Assembly: GCF_000002995.4 (NCBI RefSeq)
Contig: NW_025062477.1
Span: 10,140,649-10,204,648, forward strand
Length of the DNA: 64,000 nt
Source: Brugia malayi
Lineage: Eukaryota > Nematoda > Chromadorea > Rhabditida > Onchocercidae
Reading direction: 5' to 3'
Shown here: positions 47,701 through 60,562 of the stretch, one piece after another
Layout of the letters: every line of letters starts with the position of its first letter
Numbering within the stretch: position 1 is the first letter of the stretch
The notes under the pieces: model-generated
What the model was told of the DNA's origin: nothing
The model's input: only the letters and a program-made list of their open reading frames with translations
Databases searched by the model: none
Translations under genes and position numbers: made by a program

Positions 47701-50595
47701 TTTAGTATTATATTTTATAATTTTTTTTTATAGTAATTATCTAACATTTAAATGAATTTAAATGTTTTAAATTAAAATGAGCAGATGTTTGTAAAAATTT
47801 TTACAATAAAGATTGAATTTGCTTGCAAAAATATTGCTAACAATGTCATTTTAATGATAATTTTGAAAAAAAAATTTATCATTATTGGTCTATTTGCAAG
47901 CAATTTTATCATTTTAACAAATCTAATTAGCATAATTTATTAATTTAATGTAATATTTTAATACAATACTTTATATATAATATTTATTATTTTTTTTAAG
48001 ATAAAATTGATTAAATAATTTAATAATCGAAAAAAAATCTTAATTCTCTTTTTAATCTTTTCTTGATTCTTGAATTAATTCTTTTTTTTTTTATAAAATT
48101 ATATTATTATTTATAACAAAAACATAAAATACATTTATATATTCTTCAAAAAAACAAAACAAAAAAAAGAAATTTAAATTAACAAAAATTTTGAAAAAAA
48201 AAAAAAAAAAAAGGAAAACTAACGATGTTCGTCTTTCATATACTGAATTATAATCATTATCATAACGGCGTAATGATGATGATACACCTCCGATATCATT
48301 TAATTTTGTTCCTAAAAAAGTTTAAAAAGTTATATTTAGGCACAATGAGTAGACAATTAATTATTTGAGTGTGAATAATTAATTAATTAATTAGCAAAAA
48401 AATTAGTCATAGAAGATTGAAAATAAACAAAAGTATAAGACATAAACAATTAATTATAATTAATTGAAATAATTATTTAATAAAAAAAAAAATGAAAAAT
48501 TGTTTTCAATTAATTATATCTTAAAAAATTTGAAAAAGTTAAAAAGAAAAAATTGTCAATTTCATTTTCATAATTTTATTAGAGTTTGCTAATTAAATGG
48601 TTAATTAATTACAATTCTAGATTTAATTTTTTTCTTTATGAATTAATTTTAAAAATAAAAATGTAAAAATAAAATTTAAAATGATTGTAAATTCTCTGAT
48701 ATTATAAATAAGCTAAATTTTTCGTTACCTTTTTTTTATTTTTACTTTTTTCTTTTTTTGATTGAAATCACAAGTAATTGTTTAATTATTTTGTCAATTT
48801 TTCCCTTTCTTTTTTTCTTTTCTTCTCTTTCCCTCTCTCTCTCTCTCTTTCTCTCAAAGGTAAATTTTATTTTAAAATTGAAGAGAAATTATTTGATACC
48901 TGAACCATAACTTGTGCTCCGTTTTGGAGTAAATGTATTTGAAGTGAAATTATTATATGTTCGATGATTCATTGATGATAAACGATCAATGCTTCCATAT
49001 CTATAAAATGATTATATTCAATTCAAATTAATTAATTACTTTATTTTAATTTCTTTCTTAATTATCCATTTTAAGTAATAATTTATTAATTTTCATTTTT
49101 AATTCATTTCTTGCAGTTTTTTTTTCTTTAATATAATATTTCATTTTATTCTAATTTTCTTTTTTCTTTTTTCAGAAATAAAAAAAGAAATTAATTACAG
49201 AAACTAAAAAAATATTATACTCATTTTAATTCAGTTATATTTAATTAAATAAATCAACAAAAAATTAATATTAATTTTCATTTCTTATTTGTATTTCATT
49301 TCTTTTCATTTTATTTTGTTTCGAAAAAAAAAAAAACAATAAACAATAAACAAAAATGTAGAAAAAAAGAAAATGCATACATAAATCAAATTAGTATTAT
49401 TGAAATTTTCACAAAAAATTTTTTTTAATTTTTGAAATTAAAAAGTTTTTAAACTTTTTTGTTTTATTTTTTATTATACTCAATTTTATTGCTATTATTA
49501 AAATTTATCTCAAATATTCTATTTTCATTTTTCTTTTATGAAATTTTATAATTTAAAATTAGCAAAAGTTCTAAATCTTTTTTTTTTGTTTTTTTCTAAA
49601 AATATTTTAAAATGTTTTTCCGTTTGGAAAAGTTATTTAAAGTAAAAATTTTTAATTCATTTTTGTATTTCAAAGTTTATTATTGCTGCTAAAGTTAGTA
49701 AAATTTGTTAAATTTTAAAACAAATTTCGATAATGATGAAAAATAAAAATAAAAACAATAAACTTTTTTTTTTTTTGCTAAAAATATTAAATTTATTAAG
49801 TGAAGAAAATTCCATAAAATCTTAATTCGTTTTTTTCTTTTTTTTTTTTTTTCAGTTAACACATTGTAAAATTATATATATTAATTATTACTCAAAAATT
49901 TTAAATTCACTTTCTTTTTTAAATATATTTTCTCAAATTAATAATCAAAATAATAATTTTTACACGTACGTGAAACGTATAAATCCTTTTTTTTTCAGGA
50001 ATAAAAAAGCGTTTTTACGATTATTTTTGTAAAAAATTAAAAAATAAAAAAATTTTTACAATTTTTTTTGAAAAAATATTGAAAAAAAAAAACGCATTTA
50101 ATTATTTAACTAATATTTTAATCAATTTCTTAATTTTAAAATGATAAATAATTCATTACTGTAATCAATTAACCAACAAAAAAAAAAAAAAAGAAAATGA
50201 TTAAAACAAGTGATAACGTATGAAAATGGAATGATCAAAATATTGTTGATAATTAATTTAATTAATTAATAACATTTTTCGTAATTATCAAATATATTTT
50301 TTCTAATTTTTAATCAAACAAAGAAAATAAATAATCAAAATAAATAAATAAATAACCTATTCGATAATCCAATATTACTTTTCGGATGTGTTACATCTTG
50401 ATGATAACTGGATGATAATGATGAGTACTGTTGACGATAAGAATTCATCGTGGAAAATTTTCGAGAATATGATAGGGATGATAATGCTGATAATGATGAT
50501 AACGATGATGATGTTCGCTGTAAGCGATATGATTCGGCGCTATTGGAACGTTTATGATAGCGCCCGGATAATTTAGGATAATTTGGTGGTATATG
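30235..50595 (-). CDS. Unidentified giant protein, at least 35 exons, Ser-rich / acidic / coiled-coil
   Basis: Exons 5' to 3': 50357-50595, 48900-49000, 48224-48311, 47412-47571, 46175-46290, 45547-45679, 45197-45284, 44809-44918, 44295-44355, 42087-42139, 41437-41685, 40847-41120, 40520-40630, 39468-39576, 39135-39298, 38775-38878, 38556-38684, 38030-38236, 37561-37659, 36763-36903, 36130-36321, 35771-35958, 35475-35607, 35256-35333, 34776-34867, 34437-34539, 34055-34215, 33445-33580, 33188-33302, 32056-32139, 31780-31904, 31438-31542, 31087-31194, 30629-30745, 30235-30297. They sum to 4,536 bases (1,511 residues plus stop) with every junction in phase, so this is one gene. The first about 235 residues are Ser/Tyr/Arg-rich ([19 protein letters not shown]). 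A Glu/Lys-rich exon (41.5 kb) and Asp-rich exons (40.9 and 38.1 kb) follow. The C-terminal third has charged coiled-coil stretches ([18 protein letters not shown]) and a basic tail ending [13 protein letters not shown] recognise no domain; a cytoskeletal or chromatin scaffold is a guess. The 5' end is unresolved. The donors at 41437 and 46175 are the least certain. Confidence 0.8.
32158..32470. repeat. Two-copy duplication of about 150 bp with ATA/ATG microsatellite
   Basis: TGAAGAAAGCCTTTCTTAAC at about 32190 recurs as TGAAGAAAGCCTTTGCTAAC at about 32339. Each copy is followed by (AAT)n with ATG interruptions and then TTTGAAACTTTGAT. It lies in an intron of the giant gene. The second copy has the longer (AAT)n run. 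Confidence 0.88.
37250..37367. repeat. Two-copy tandem repeat of 58 bp in an intron
   Basis: ATAATTAGCTCTACAAGTTC followed by ATATCATTTCTAAAAATTTT occurs twice, starting at about 37261 and 37319, with almost no differences. It lies in an intron of the giant minus-strand gene. Confidence 0.9.
40453..40486 (-). other. Possible 34-base poison exon in the giant gene
   Basis: Between exons 13 and 14 the minus strand has an ATTCAG acceptor, 34 bases, and a strong GTGAGT donor. Inclusion would keep 1 leftover base but brings TAA into frame, truncating the protein. A T-run and G8 run (40411-40428) lies next to it. This is a signal-level observation only. Confidence 0.3.
40857..40990 (-). repeat. 36-bp coding repeat: [12 protein letters not shown]
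   Basis: Inside exon 12 of the giant gene the peptide unit [12 protein letters not shown] occurs twice in full, with partial flanking units, from a 36-base DNA repeat of GAT/GAC codons with AGT and GCT. It makes an Asp-rich tract of about 50 residues. Such tracts vary between alleles by slippage. Confidence 0.9.
42140..44294 (-). other. Long intron of the giant gene
   Basis: 2.1 kb of AT-rich DNA between exons 9 and 10. It contains a (CT)n tract at 43750-43812 and a CA/ACG-rich island at 43978-44060 with CGTTTACACGTACG. No extra exon was supported. Confidence 0.6.
45820..46010. repeat. TTTA tetranucleotide microsatellite
   Basis: About 190 bases of TTTA repeats with ACTTA, GTTTG and ATATA interruptions, in an intron of the giant gene. 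The plus-strand ORF over it (Tyr/Leu/Ile/Phe-rich) is an artefact. Confidence 0.92.
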
Positions 50596-51853
50596 CTGAA
50601 ATATACAGATTTAAAAAAAAAAAAAAAAAATCACTTTTGAAATTTAATTATTATTATATATATGTAAATTTTATTATTTTAGTTCGTATTATTAGAAATA
50701 TTTTAAATTTGCAATTAATTACTCATAAAATTTTATAATTTTTTAAGTTATAATACACCTTTTTTTTTAAATTAAATAATGCAATGACATTTTAAATAAG
50801 TAAGCAATTTAAAAAAGTAATATTTTTAGTATTTGAATAATTAGAAGATAATTACTTAATGATAAAAAATGATTGAAAATTTCGATTTGAAAAAATTGAT
50901 TTCATTTAATTTAATCTAATTTATTTTATCATTTGCGGTAATTTTTCACAGTTAAATTGCTAAAAAATTTTTTGATTTATACAATTTAGAAATTTTGAAA
51001 ATTGATTTTTTTAAAAATATTTACTAATCACTGAATTAAACTAAAAAATAATTTTTTTTTAAAAAAAAAGAAAAAGAAAAGCCAATTAATGCATTAAATA
51101 TTTCAATAACACAAAATTAAATTTTAAAGTTTAGAATTTTATCATTTTTATAAAAATTTTCTATTTAAGCACAAATAAAAATTAACATAAATTAATAAAA
51201 AAAAGAATTTTTTTTTAATTTGAAATTTTATTTATTTCATAAAAATTTCCATTTAATTAAGCAATAAAATTATTCAAAACTGATAAAGAAACAACGAAAA
51301 TTTTTGCAAAATTTATTTTTTTTTCGAAATAAAACAAAATCTAAAAACTAAATTAACAAAACTGATAACAAATATATTATCATTTTGATTAGCTATAACA
51401 ACTGATAAACGATCTAAATGCTAATTTATACATGAAATGATTTGTAAAATAAGCGAAACTATCTGATATTATTATCACTTTTATAACAACGAGCAAAATG
51501 ATGCTAAGCTGATATCACTGATAAGACTGTCTTGTTTTTATTTACATTTTACATTTCATTTCATCTGATTAATGATAACAACTGATTCGTACAATGTTAA
51601 ATTGAAATAGAAGAAATGTTAATAGTGATAATGATAATAGTTATAACAATGCAAATTTCGCATTCACATTAATATTATTAATATTACTATTATTATCAGT
51701 GCTATTATCACTATCATTTTTGCTATATAAATTATTGATTATTGATATGATTAGTTTGATAAAAAAGAATGATTAAAATTTGTAATAACGAAGTAATATG
51801 AAGCAGTTAAAATTTCTTCACGAATGATTTAAATGATTGAACTAACTGCTAAC

Positions 51854-51868
51854 CAACTGTTTGCTCAT
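51854..51868 (-). CDS. Candidate first coding exon of the giant gene
   Basis: On the minus strand ATG AGC AAA CAG TTG is followed by GTTAGC, a possible donor in phase 0. That phase matches the start of the exon at 50595 (reading HIPPNYPK). A TTGCTTAG acceptor lies 22 bases upstream. The exon is only five codons, so chance is a real alternative. Confidence 0.22.
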
Positions 51869-52699
51869 TTCAAATTTAAACCGAATAAACTAAGCAACAG
51901 CTGACTATCATTATTATCATTATCATTGTTATCATTATCATTATCATTATCATTATCATTAAATATAAAAGAAATAAATAGATAAAATAGTGATAGCAAT
52001 TTTTTTTTTTGAAAAAAAGAAAAGAAATAATGAAAATGATAGAATTGCAAAAGATTTATTAAAAAAAGAAATAACTTTCGTTATTTTTTTTGCAAAATAA
52101 ATTAATATTTCATTAATAATATTAATTTTAATATTTAATAATTATAATATTTTGTTATTATAATGTTTGATATTAAAATTTTACATCGAGTTTAAAATTT
52201 AGAATATTTTCTTGCAAATATTTTAATGGAATTGATAATGACTAGATAATATATTTTATATAATTTAAATTTTAAAATAAATTAATTTTGAAAATTTTTG
52301 CATATTTTTATGACACATTTGCAGTTTAATTTTTTTTTCTTTTTTGATATAATTATATTTGCAATAAATAAATTTTTTGTGGAAAAAATAATAGTAAAAA
52401 TTCACAAATATTAAATAAATTTTTCTTTTTTTTTTTGAAAAAAAAAAATAGTAGTAAAAAAAAAAGTAAAAAATAAAATGAAATAAATAACAAAACATTG
52501 AAAGGAAGCAGTTAATGCATCCTTCCTTCACACAATCATTTTTCATACTTTTCATTTTTACTAAATTTAAAATTCAATTTACGAAATTTAAAAAAAAAAA
52601 AAACAGATATACTTAATAGTTATTTTATCATATAAATATGATATAAATATGATAAAATAAGGTGAATAATACATCATTGACAGTAAAAAGTATTATTTT

Positions 52700-52890
52700 T
52701 TTAATTAGTAAGGAATTGATAAAAAAATGAGAATGTAAAAATTATTAAACAAAAAATATTGTTTATATAATTAGTAAACAATTTATAAAAAAATGAGAAT
52801 GTAAAAAATAGTAAACAAAAAATGTTGTTTATTTAATTGGTTAACAATTTATAAAAAGATGAAAATGTAAAAAAAGTAAACAAAAAAAAA
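52700..52890. repeat. About 65-bp tandem repeat, 3 copies
   Basis: ATGAGAATGTAAAA landmarks at about 52728, 52793 and 52859 (the last as ATGAAAATGTAAAA), each followed by TAAACAAAAAAT and TTGTTTAT. Intergenic. Confidence 0.85.
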
Positions 52891-54604
52891 AAAAAAAAAA
52901 TTCTTTATGATAAATAATATTATTTTTTTTCTTTTCTTTTCAATTTTTTATTTTTAATTTTCTTGTTTTTTCAATTAGTTTCTTTAATTTAAAAAAAAAT
53001 TTGCATCATTTTTTTTTTTTTCATTCTATCAACCAATTTTGTTTGCAAATCTTTCAGTTTGATTTTATCGAATTTGGTTTTATCGTTTCCTTTTTCTATA
53101 TTGGTGAAAATAAAATTTTTAAATTTTCATTTTCTTATCGTGAAATTTAAATTTTTTCAATTTTTCATTTTTTGTATTTTCGTTCAAAATATTTTCGAAT
53201 ATTTTTTTGTTTTTCGTTAATTTTTCAAGACGAGCTTATTTTTGCTATAAATTCTTTTTAAGTTTAAAAAAACTTTTCAAAAAAAAAAAAAAAAAAAAAT
53301 ACATTTTGTATTATTTTTAATTGAAAATTTTTATTTAAATTAAATTTGCTTCTTTCAAGGAAAAATAAGCAATGCAAATTTTTCATTTTAAATTATTTAT
53401 TTTTTTTTTTTTAATTTGCATATATCAACAAATATGATTTTTTCTTTTCTTTTTTTGTCAAAGTTTCATCTAAAATTCTTTTATTTGATTTTTGTTGAAA
53501 ATTTTGAAAAATTGAAATAATTGGAAATTTTCATTTTTTTTTTTTAAAATGCGAAAAAATTTTTTAATATTTATTAACTTCTGCTAAATGTTATCATTTT
53601 TTTAAATATATTTTATTTTATATTTTTAACTTTTACTAGTATTAATGTTTCTGATTTAAAAAATTATTATATAATTCATGGAAATTTATGCAAATTTCAA
53701 AAAACTAACTAAAATTTTAAAAAATTTTCAGATCCAAAAAAAAAAAAATTTCGTTTTTTTTTTATAAATCAGTAATTACATGTATATAAATTTAAAAAAA
53801 TGTATTAAAAATACAATTTGTTAATAATAAAAAGAATGTATTTAAAAAATTTATTCTAAAAATAAATTAAAAAATATAATTTTTAATAGAATTTCGATTT
53901 TGTGTTTGTTTCTTGAATTATTGTTTTCTTTTTTTCGTTTTATATTTTATGTTTATTAATTATAAATATGCAATTAATGCTAATAAAAATAAATATAAGA
54001 AAATAAAATAATTAAAGTTATAAAAATAAAAACTTATTAAAAAATTATTTTACAAATTCAATTTTTAGTTTCAATTTCAAATGTGTAATTAAATATTATT
54101 TATCTAAAACCAATGTAATATGAGCTAGAAAAGAAATAATATTATTAATAATAACAAAATATGTAATGCAATACTGAAATATGTAATATAACGACATCGT
54201 AATATTCAATACTAATTTTTATTTTAATAAAATATTTGAAATAAATTAAACAAAAGTTAATGAAATTTCATTTCAAAAGATTTTGCAGTAATTATTAATG
54301 GTAAATAAATATTTTCAATTTCCATTTTTTGTTTTTTGTTTTCTTGCAAAAATTGTAATAAATGCTTATCTAACATACAATATCAACTAATAGTAGTAAT
54401 TTTAAACTTAATTAAATAATGAAATACCTAAAAATCATAATTGTCCAATAATTAATATCACTTAGCAGTTTATCATTTCATATTGGAAATGTTTGAGAAA
54501 CAAAAAATATGTGCTGATTGATAAAATATATTCAAATATGAAGAAAAAATAAAAAAATATATGTATATATATTAGATTTAACTTCAGAAAAAGCATTAAT
54601 TATT

Positions 54605-55195
54605 GAAATTAAGTACTCAAGTACAAACCGTATTTGGAATTAAGTATTCAACTACTACCTGTATTGAAATTAAGTATTCAAGTAAAAACCGTATTGAAAT
54701 TAAGTATTCAAGTACAAACCGTATTTGGAATTAAGTATTCAAGTACAACCTGTATTTGGGATTAAGTATCCAAGTACAAACCGTATTTGGAATTAAGCAT
54801 TCAAGTACAACCTGTATTGAAATTAAGTATTCAAGTACAAACCGTATTTGGGATTAAATATCCAAGTACAAACCGTATTTGGGATTAAGTATTCAAGTAC
54901 AACCTGTATTGAAATTAAGTATTCAAGTACAAACCGTATTTGGGATTAAATATCCAAGTACAAACCGTATTTGGGATTAAATATTCAAGTACAACCTGTA
55001 TTTGGGATTAAGTATCCAAGTACAAACCGTATTTGGAATTAAGTATTCAAGTACAACCTGTTTTGAAATAAGTATTCAAGTAAAAACCATATTGAAATTA
55101 AGTATTCAAGTACAAACCGTATTTGGAATTAAGTATTCAAGTGAAAACCGTATTGAAATTAAGTATTCAAGTACAAACCGTATATTGATTCAAAT
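54605..55195. repeat. About 30-bp minisatellite, roughly 20 copies
   Basis: Units combine AATTAAGTATTCAAGTACAA with ACCGTATTTGG or CCTGTATTG. Two main variants alternate (ACCGTATTTGGG and CCTGTATTGA), suggesting a higher-order pattern. The array is less AT-rich than its flanks and contains many GTAC palindromes. The ORF at 55002-55202 is a by-product. Confidence 0.93.
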
Positions 55196-58100
55196 AAGTT
55201 GACATTTTTGTTGTTCGCTCAATCGAATTGCCTTCTTTTCTTTTCTTTTTTTTTGTATTATTAAAATAAGTAAATGAATAAATCAATCGATTAATCGATT
55301 AATCGTAATGTATCCAAACGAATGAATGAAGTGCTAAAACTATAATTAAATTATCCGAAATGATTTACAAATGAAATAAACATTTTACTGCATTAATTAA
55401 TAACATGTGAAAACGAATTAAATTAAATAAAATTTATTTTAAAAAGAAATAAAAAATTTTAATCCTTTCATTGTTTGTTTTTTTTTTCATCTAATTTCTG
55501 AAATGAATTTTTGACTGTACAAAAATTAATAATTTTTTTAATATATTTTATATTTTTTAAAATACATTTTTAATTTAAAATATTTGTTATCTGAAATTTT
55601 TTTAAATTTAAAAATATTGTTGAAGATTAAAATAACTAAAAAGTTATTTTCTTTGTTTTTTATTTTTCTTTGCTTCAATCATTTCAAATTTTTTTTTTCT
55701 AGTTTTATAAATTATTATAATATTATTCAGATAAACTAATTTTTTTTTCAATTGCATATTAATTATTTTATTAATTTATTATACTTTTTTAAACCGATTA
55801 ATTAATTAATTGTATGAATGAATATTTATTTCTTTTGCTTATTTAAAATCTAATACTTTTGCGAAAGAAATTTTTGAGTTTTTATAAATTAATATAATAA
55901 ATATTATTAAATATAATAAATATTAGTTAATTGACTAAAAAAGTTTTTCATGTCTTTCTTTAATTCAATTTTTAATTCATTTGAATTAAAAATATGCTTA
56001 CTTTTTGGTATAACAGCAAATGTTATCTGATAAATATAATTTAACTTAATTAAAATTATCAATTTATGCTTCCATTATTAGCATTTCAGAAAGAAATTAT
56101 CAAACCAAATAATCATAAAATGCATTGCAAAATTTTCTTTTTATAATTTTACAAAAGTTGTATAAACTGTAAAAATTAATAAAAACAACAAAAGAAAAGA
56201 ACAAAAATGATAACTTTGATAGTAAATATTATTAAATATTTTATTAAAAATTAAGTATAAAACAAAATGATAATTTACGTGAAACATTAAACGCCAAACG
56301 TTTTAATTAAACGTCAAACGTATAATGCATTTAAAAAATAAAACAAAAAGAGGGGAAAAAAGCATTGAATCATCAGTCAGTAATCATATATTTATTTCCA
56401 ATATTCTCAAAAGTTTAAAAAAAAAAAAATGGCAAAAAAATTTTAGATAAATATTAAAAATGAAATTTGATAAAAAAAAATGAAAGATAAAATAAAATGG
56501 AACGTATAAATTTGCTATAAATATTTCAATTTAATAATTAATTATGTATGATAAATAATTAAATAGTTTATTGGTAGAAATAATTAATTACTAATAAACA
56601 AAATAGTAAACAAAAAAAAAAATACAAAATATTGATGACAAAATAATAGTAAAATAAAAAATAAAAAACATATAAACACACATACACGTAAATTTCAATT
56701 AATATAAGTGTACGGACGTGTATGAGTATGTGTACGTGGATTTACGTATGTATGTAAGTGTATACATTTACAGTATGTATGTGCGTACGTGTATGTTAAA
56801 AAAGCATTATTATTAAAGAAATTACGGCGGAAAAAAAAGGAAATTAAAAGCTCAGATGACGAATTCAACCAAATGACACATACGTGTATGTATGTGCGTA
56901 TATATAAATAAGCGTGTATGTATATGCATGTATGTATGTATGCATGTATGTATGTATGTATGTATGTATGCATGTATGTATGTATGTATGTGTAGTCACA
57001 TATGTTTCTATTTGAAAAACAAAGCTAAAATGTGAGAAATGATAAATTTGATGGGAAATATGAGGAATTCGACGAATTGGAAAAGAGAAAATGAAATTGG
57101 TAGAAACTTTCTGTTTGCAAACAATTTTTGATGAATGAATTTCAATCAGTCATAAAGTAAAGTAAAGAAAAGTTAATATCATCTATTACACATATTGCTT
57201 AAGTAATATTAAGTAAAAATATAATTTCAAATAAAAAAAAATAAATAAATAAACTTTAAAAAATTGGAATTTAAGAAATGGGAAAAAAAAAAAGAAATCG
57301 ATTAATCGATTAAATTAATGCATAAGTGAAAAAGAGAAATGATAATATTTTGTTTCTTTTTTCTTTTTTTTTTTTCCTTTTCGTTTTTTTTTTTTTAACA
57401 AATGCTGAAATTTTCATTTTTTTTTTCTTGTGGAAAATCATATTTTATTTTTTGTTTTCTTATTTAATTTATCATTGTGATAAAATTTGTTATCAAAAAA
57501 ATTTATCACTTCATTTTTTATTGTGCATGATTATGTAATCAATAATAAATTTAATTTTAATGATTGAAAATTTAATTTTAATTAATAAAGCTGAAATTTG
57601 TATCAAGTTTAGCAGAAGTTTGAAACAAATAATGAGAGAGAGAAAAAAGAATAAAACTAAAAGCTAACCATATCATTAATCATTAAAAAAATTAATATAA
57701 TAATTATTCGTAATGTTATTCAAGTATTAATTAAATTTTTATCAATTATTATCATTTTGTGAATTAAAATATAATAATTATTGAAATGATTGAAAATAAA
57801 ATATATTCTATGTTAATTAATTTATAATAATTATTTCATTTTGTATTAAATATGAAATTGTTTCATTGTGAAACAAAAAAAAGTTTAATAATAAAATGCA
57901 AAAAAACAGAAAAAAAAAAAAAACGGAAAGAATTTCATTGTGAAAAAGAAAATAAAAAAAAAAATTCAACAATTGAAGTTTTTCATTAATCTTTTCAATA
58001 GATATTGTTGTAATATTTTTCGTTTTTCTCAGTTTACAATAAATCATTTAACATTGAAACAAAAAAAAGAAAAAAAATTCGTGCAAAGTTGGAAAATTTT

Positions 58101-58494
58101 TAAAGAAAATTTTGTTTAATTTTTAAAATTTTTAAACAAAAATGCATCTTTCATTAAGTGAGACAAATTATTTTGATATTATTTAAACAATTTCAAATGT
58201 AATTTATCATTACTTTATCATATTATTATATATTAATTTATCATATCTTATATATTTTCAACAAAAAAAAAAAAAAAATAAATAAGTTTTGAGTTAATTT
58301 AATATTTAATTAACTGTTTAAGTCAATTTAATTTGTAATTTATGTCATTTTTTTAAATAATAGTTTGTAATTTTTATTTAAATGAATTTAATTTAAATTT
58401 ATGTATATTACATACATACAAAAACTCAACATACACACATACACATGCATAAATTTAATATATTACAAACAAAATAATAATATATTTTGTATAT
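55196..58494. other. AT-rich intergenic sequence
   Basis: Contains ATCGATTAATCGATTAATCG near 55288-55307 and a similar word near 57297-57312, a pair of AAACGCCAAACG / AAACGTCAAACG words at 56289-56325, and the TGTA array. No exon signals were found. Confidence 0.6.
56695..56998. repeat. TGTA/TACG microsatellite
   Basis: TATGTATGTATGTG-type repeats with ACGTG interruptions from 56695 to 56790 and again from 56880 to 56998, split by about 90 bases of ordinary sequence. Confidence 0.9.
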
Positions 58495-58770
58495 ACGTGT
58501 CATCACACGTACCTGTCAGCAAATATTTACCCACTATATCCACGCGGATACGTCGAATCACACGCATATATCCACGCACATAAGCGTACGCACGGTTTTA
58601 TCGTCCTCTCCCACACGTAGCATTCTATGCGTATGTTCATGCCACTCTACATTCGTCCACGCACGCCTATCTTCTCGCCTCCACCCACACACACCTGCTC
58701 ACGTATATTTGATACACACACGCACGCACACACACACACGCACACACACATACACACACGTACCTATGTA
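58495..58770. other. CA/CG-rich island
   Basis: The only long GC-balanced stretch between the giant gene and tubulin. It has CACGCGG, ACACGCA, CGTACGC, CCTCTCCCACACG and then (CA/CG)n at 58705-58760. On the minus strand it ends in TGACAG|GTACGTG, a good donor, so it could be a distant non-coding first exon or promoter of the giant gene. The plus-strand His/Thr-rich ORF is probably not real. Confidence 0.45.
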
Positions 58771-58990
58771 TGTGCACATTAAATTAGTGATAAGATACAG
58801 TCATTATTGTTTACAGTAATACAGAAACAATAAGCGAAATATGCTAATTGAGCTAAATGCATTGATTGCTAAACTTTTAAGTAAATAATTTTAAATTAAA
58901 TTTATTTACAAGAATTACTGTAAAATGAAATAAAAAAATCTATTTGAAATTTTAAAATGAATGCAAGGAAAACGAATAAAATTGGCGCAT

Positions 58991-59013
58991 TGCTTAGCTT
59001 AGCTTAGCTTAGC
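58991..59013. repeat. TTAGC pentamer repeat
   Basis: TGCTTAGCTTAGCTTAGCTT followed by AGC: four to five TTAGC units, one base short of the nematode telomere hexamer TTAGGC. Too short to interpret. Confidence 0.8.
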
Positions 59014-60529
59014 ATTTCAAATGATGAAATCATTTTAAACATTTTTTTAAAAACAATTGATCGTTGACCGAAACAAAGAAACTAAAAATTGAAAAAATTA
59101 CAAAAAAAAAAAAAATTTAAATTGTTTTCTCATATGCAACATAATAATTCTTTTCTCTTCATTTTTTTTTTCTCTCTCTCTCTCTCTTTCTTTCTCTTTT
59201 CATTTATTTAATTATTTCAAAATTCCAACAATGAATTAATAATTTGTTAAAAATTAAACTTTTCCATTAAATATTAAAATTTTAAAATTTGCTATTAAAA
59301 ATATGAAGATTAGGAAGGAAAATGTTAACATTATTAAGATTTATGTTTTTAAAAATTATACTTTTTTTTGATATTTTATTATCAAAATAGAGAAATTAAT
59401 ATTTTTCATCATTTTTTTTTTAAAAAAAATTAATTTATTAATTGATGATTAAAGTGAAACATATATATTTGATATTAATATTTATTGTAAAATTATAGTT
59501 TAAATGAAGTGTTAAATTTGGCTCAAGGAAAAAGATATGGAAAAAATTGTGATAAAAGATAAATGGAATAGTTTCCAATTTTTACGGTTCATTTATTTGT
59601 GGGTAAATTTATGGGAAAAAAAAGACAAATAAAAATGAAAGTGTTTTAAGGGAAAAGATTGAACGTAAATGGCTTTCTATAAAATTTATTTTCCTAAATG
59701 GTTTATTTATAAATTTACTTTTAAAAGCAAAAAAAAAAAAGTAATAAGTAAATATTAACTTGTAAAATGCATTTATTATACAAAAAAAAAAAAAAAAAAA
59801 ACAAATAAATTTCTTTGTAAATTGAAAAAATTAATATGTTTACTAATAAATTTATTAAAAATTGTTATTATTGCAATATAATTTTACTTTTTTTTTTCTC
59901 AGGAATTTATAATATGCAAATCTAATTGGCCAATTTCAACAAAAAAAAAAGTAATAATAAAATGCATTTAATTGTTATTATAATATTATTTCAATCATAA
60001 TTATTTTGCAAAATTTTCTTTTTCTTGAAAAAAATTGAAAAAAAAAATATAAAAATTATATTAGAATATATTGTTACTTTTTTTTTTTAAATTGTGCAAA
60101 CTAAAATTTTAAAAAAGTCAAAATCAATGAATTATTTCATGATAATTTAAATAAAATTTGTGATGTTAATTTAGAAGCAGATTTGATATTTCCAAATGCA
60201 AATTTAAATATAAATTTAAATTTCATCCATCATTCGTATAATATTAAATTATAATATATTGTAATATAAATACAATAATAATAGAAAGAAGAACTGATGT
60301 GACGAAATTTTTTTATGAAAAATAATTTTTTTTCTCAAAATTCTGAAGCAAAATAACTATTATATTACCATTGCTTTATTATTATTATTACTATTATTAT
60401 TATTATTGTTGTTGTTACCATTATTATTATTATTGCTTTTGTTATTATTATTATTATTATTATTATCATTATTATTATTATTATTATTATTGTTATTATT
60501 ATTGTTACCATTATTATTATTATTATTAA

Positions 60530-60562
<33 letters not shown>

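Larger units (their letters stand above)
50596..54600. other. AT-rich region upstream of the giant gene
   Basis: Probably 5' UTR, first intron(s) and promoter of the minus-strand giant gene. Holds (ATC/ATT)n tracts near 51610-51720 and 51900-51960, and three about 65-bp tandem units at 52700-52890 (landmark ATGAGAATGTAAAA). No further exon is certain. Confidence 0.5.

Noticed and set aside
58401..58819. His/Thr-rich ORFs of 60 and 110 aa
   Set aside because: Driven by the CA repeat and CG-rich island; no splice support or conserved-looking sequence.
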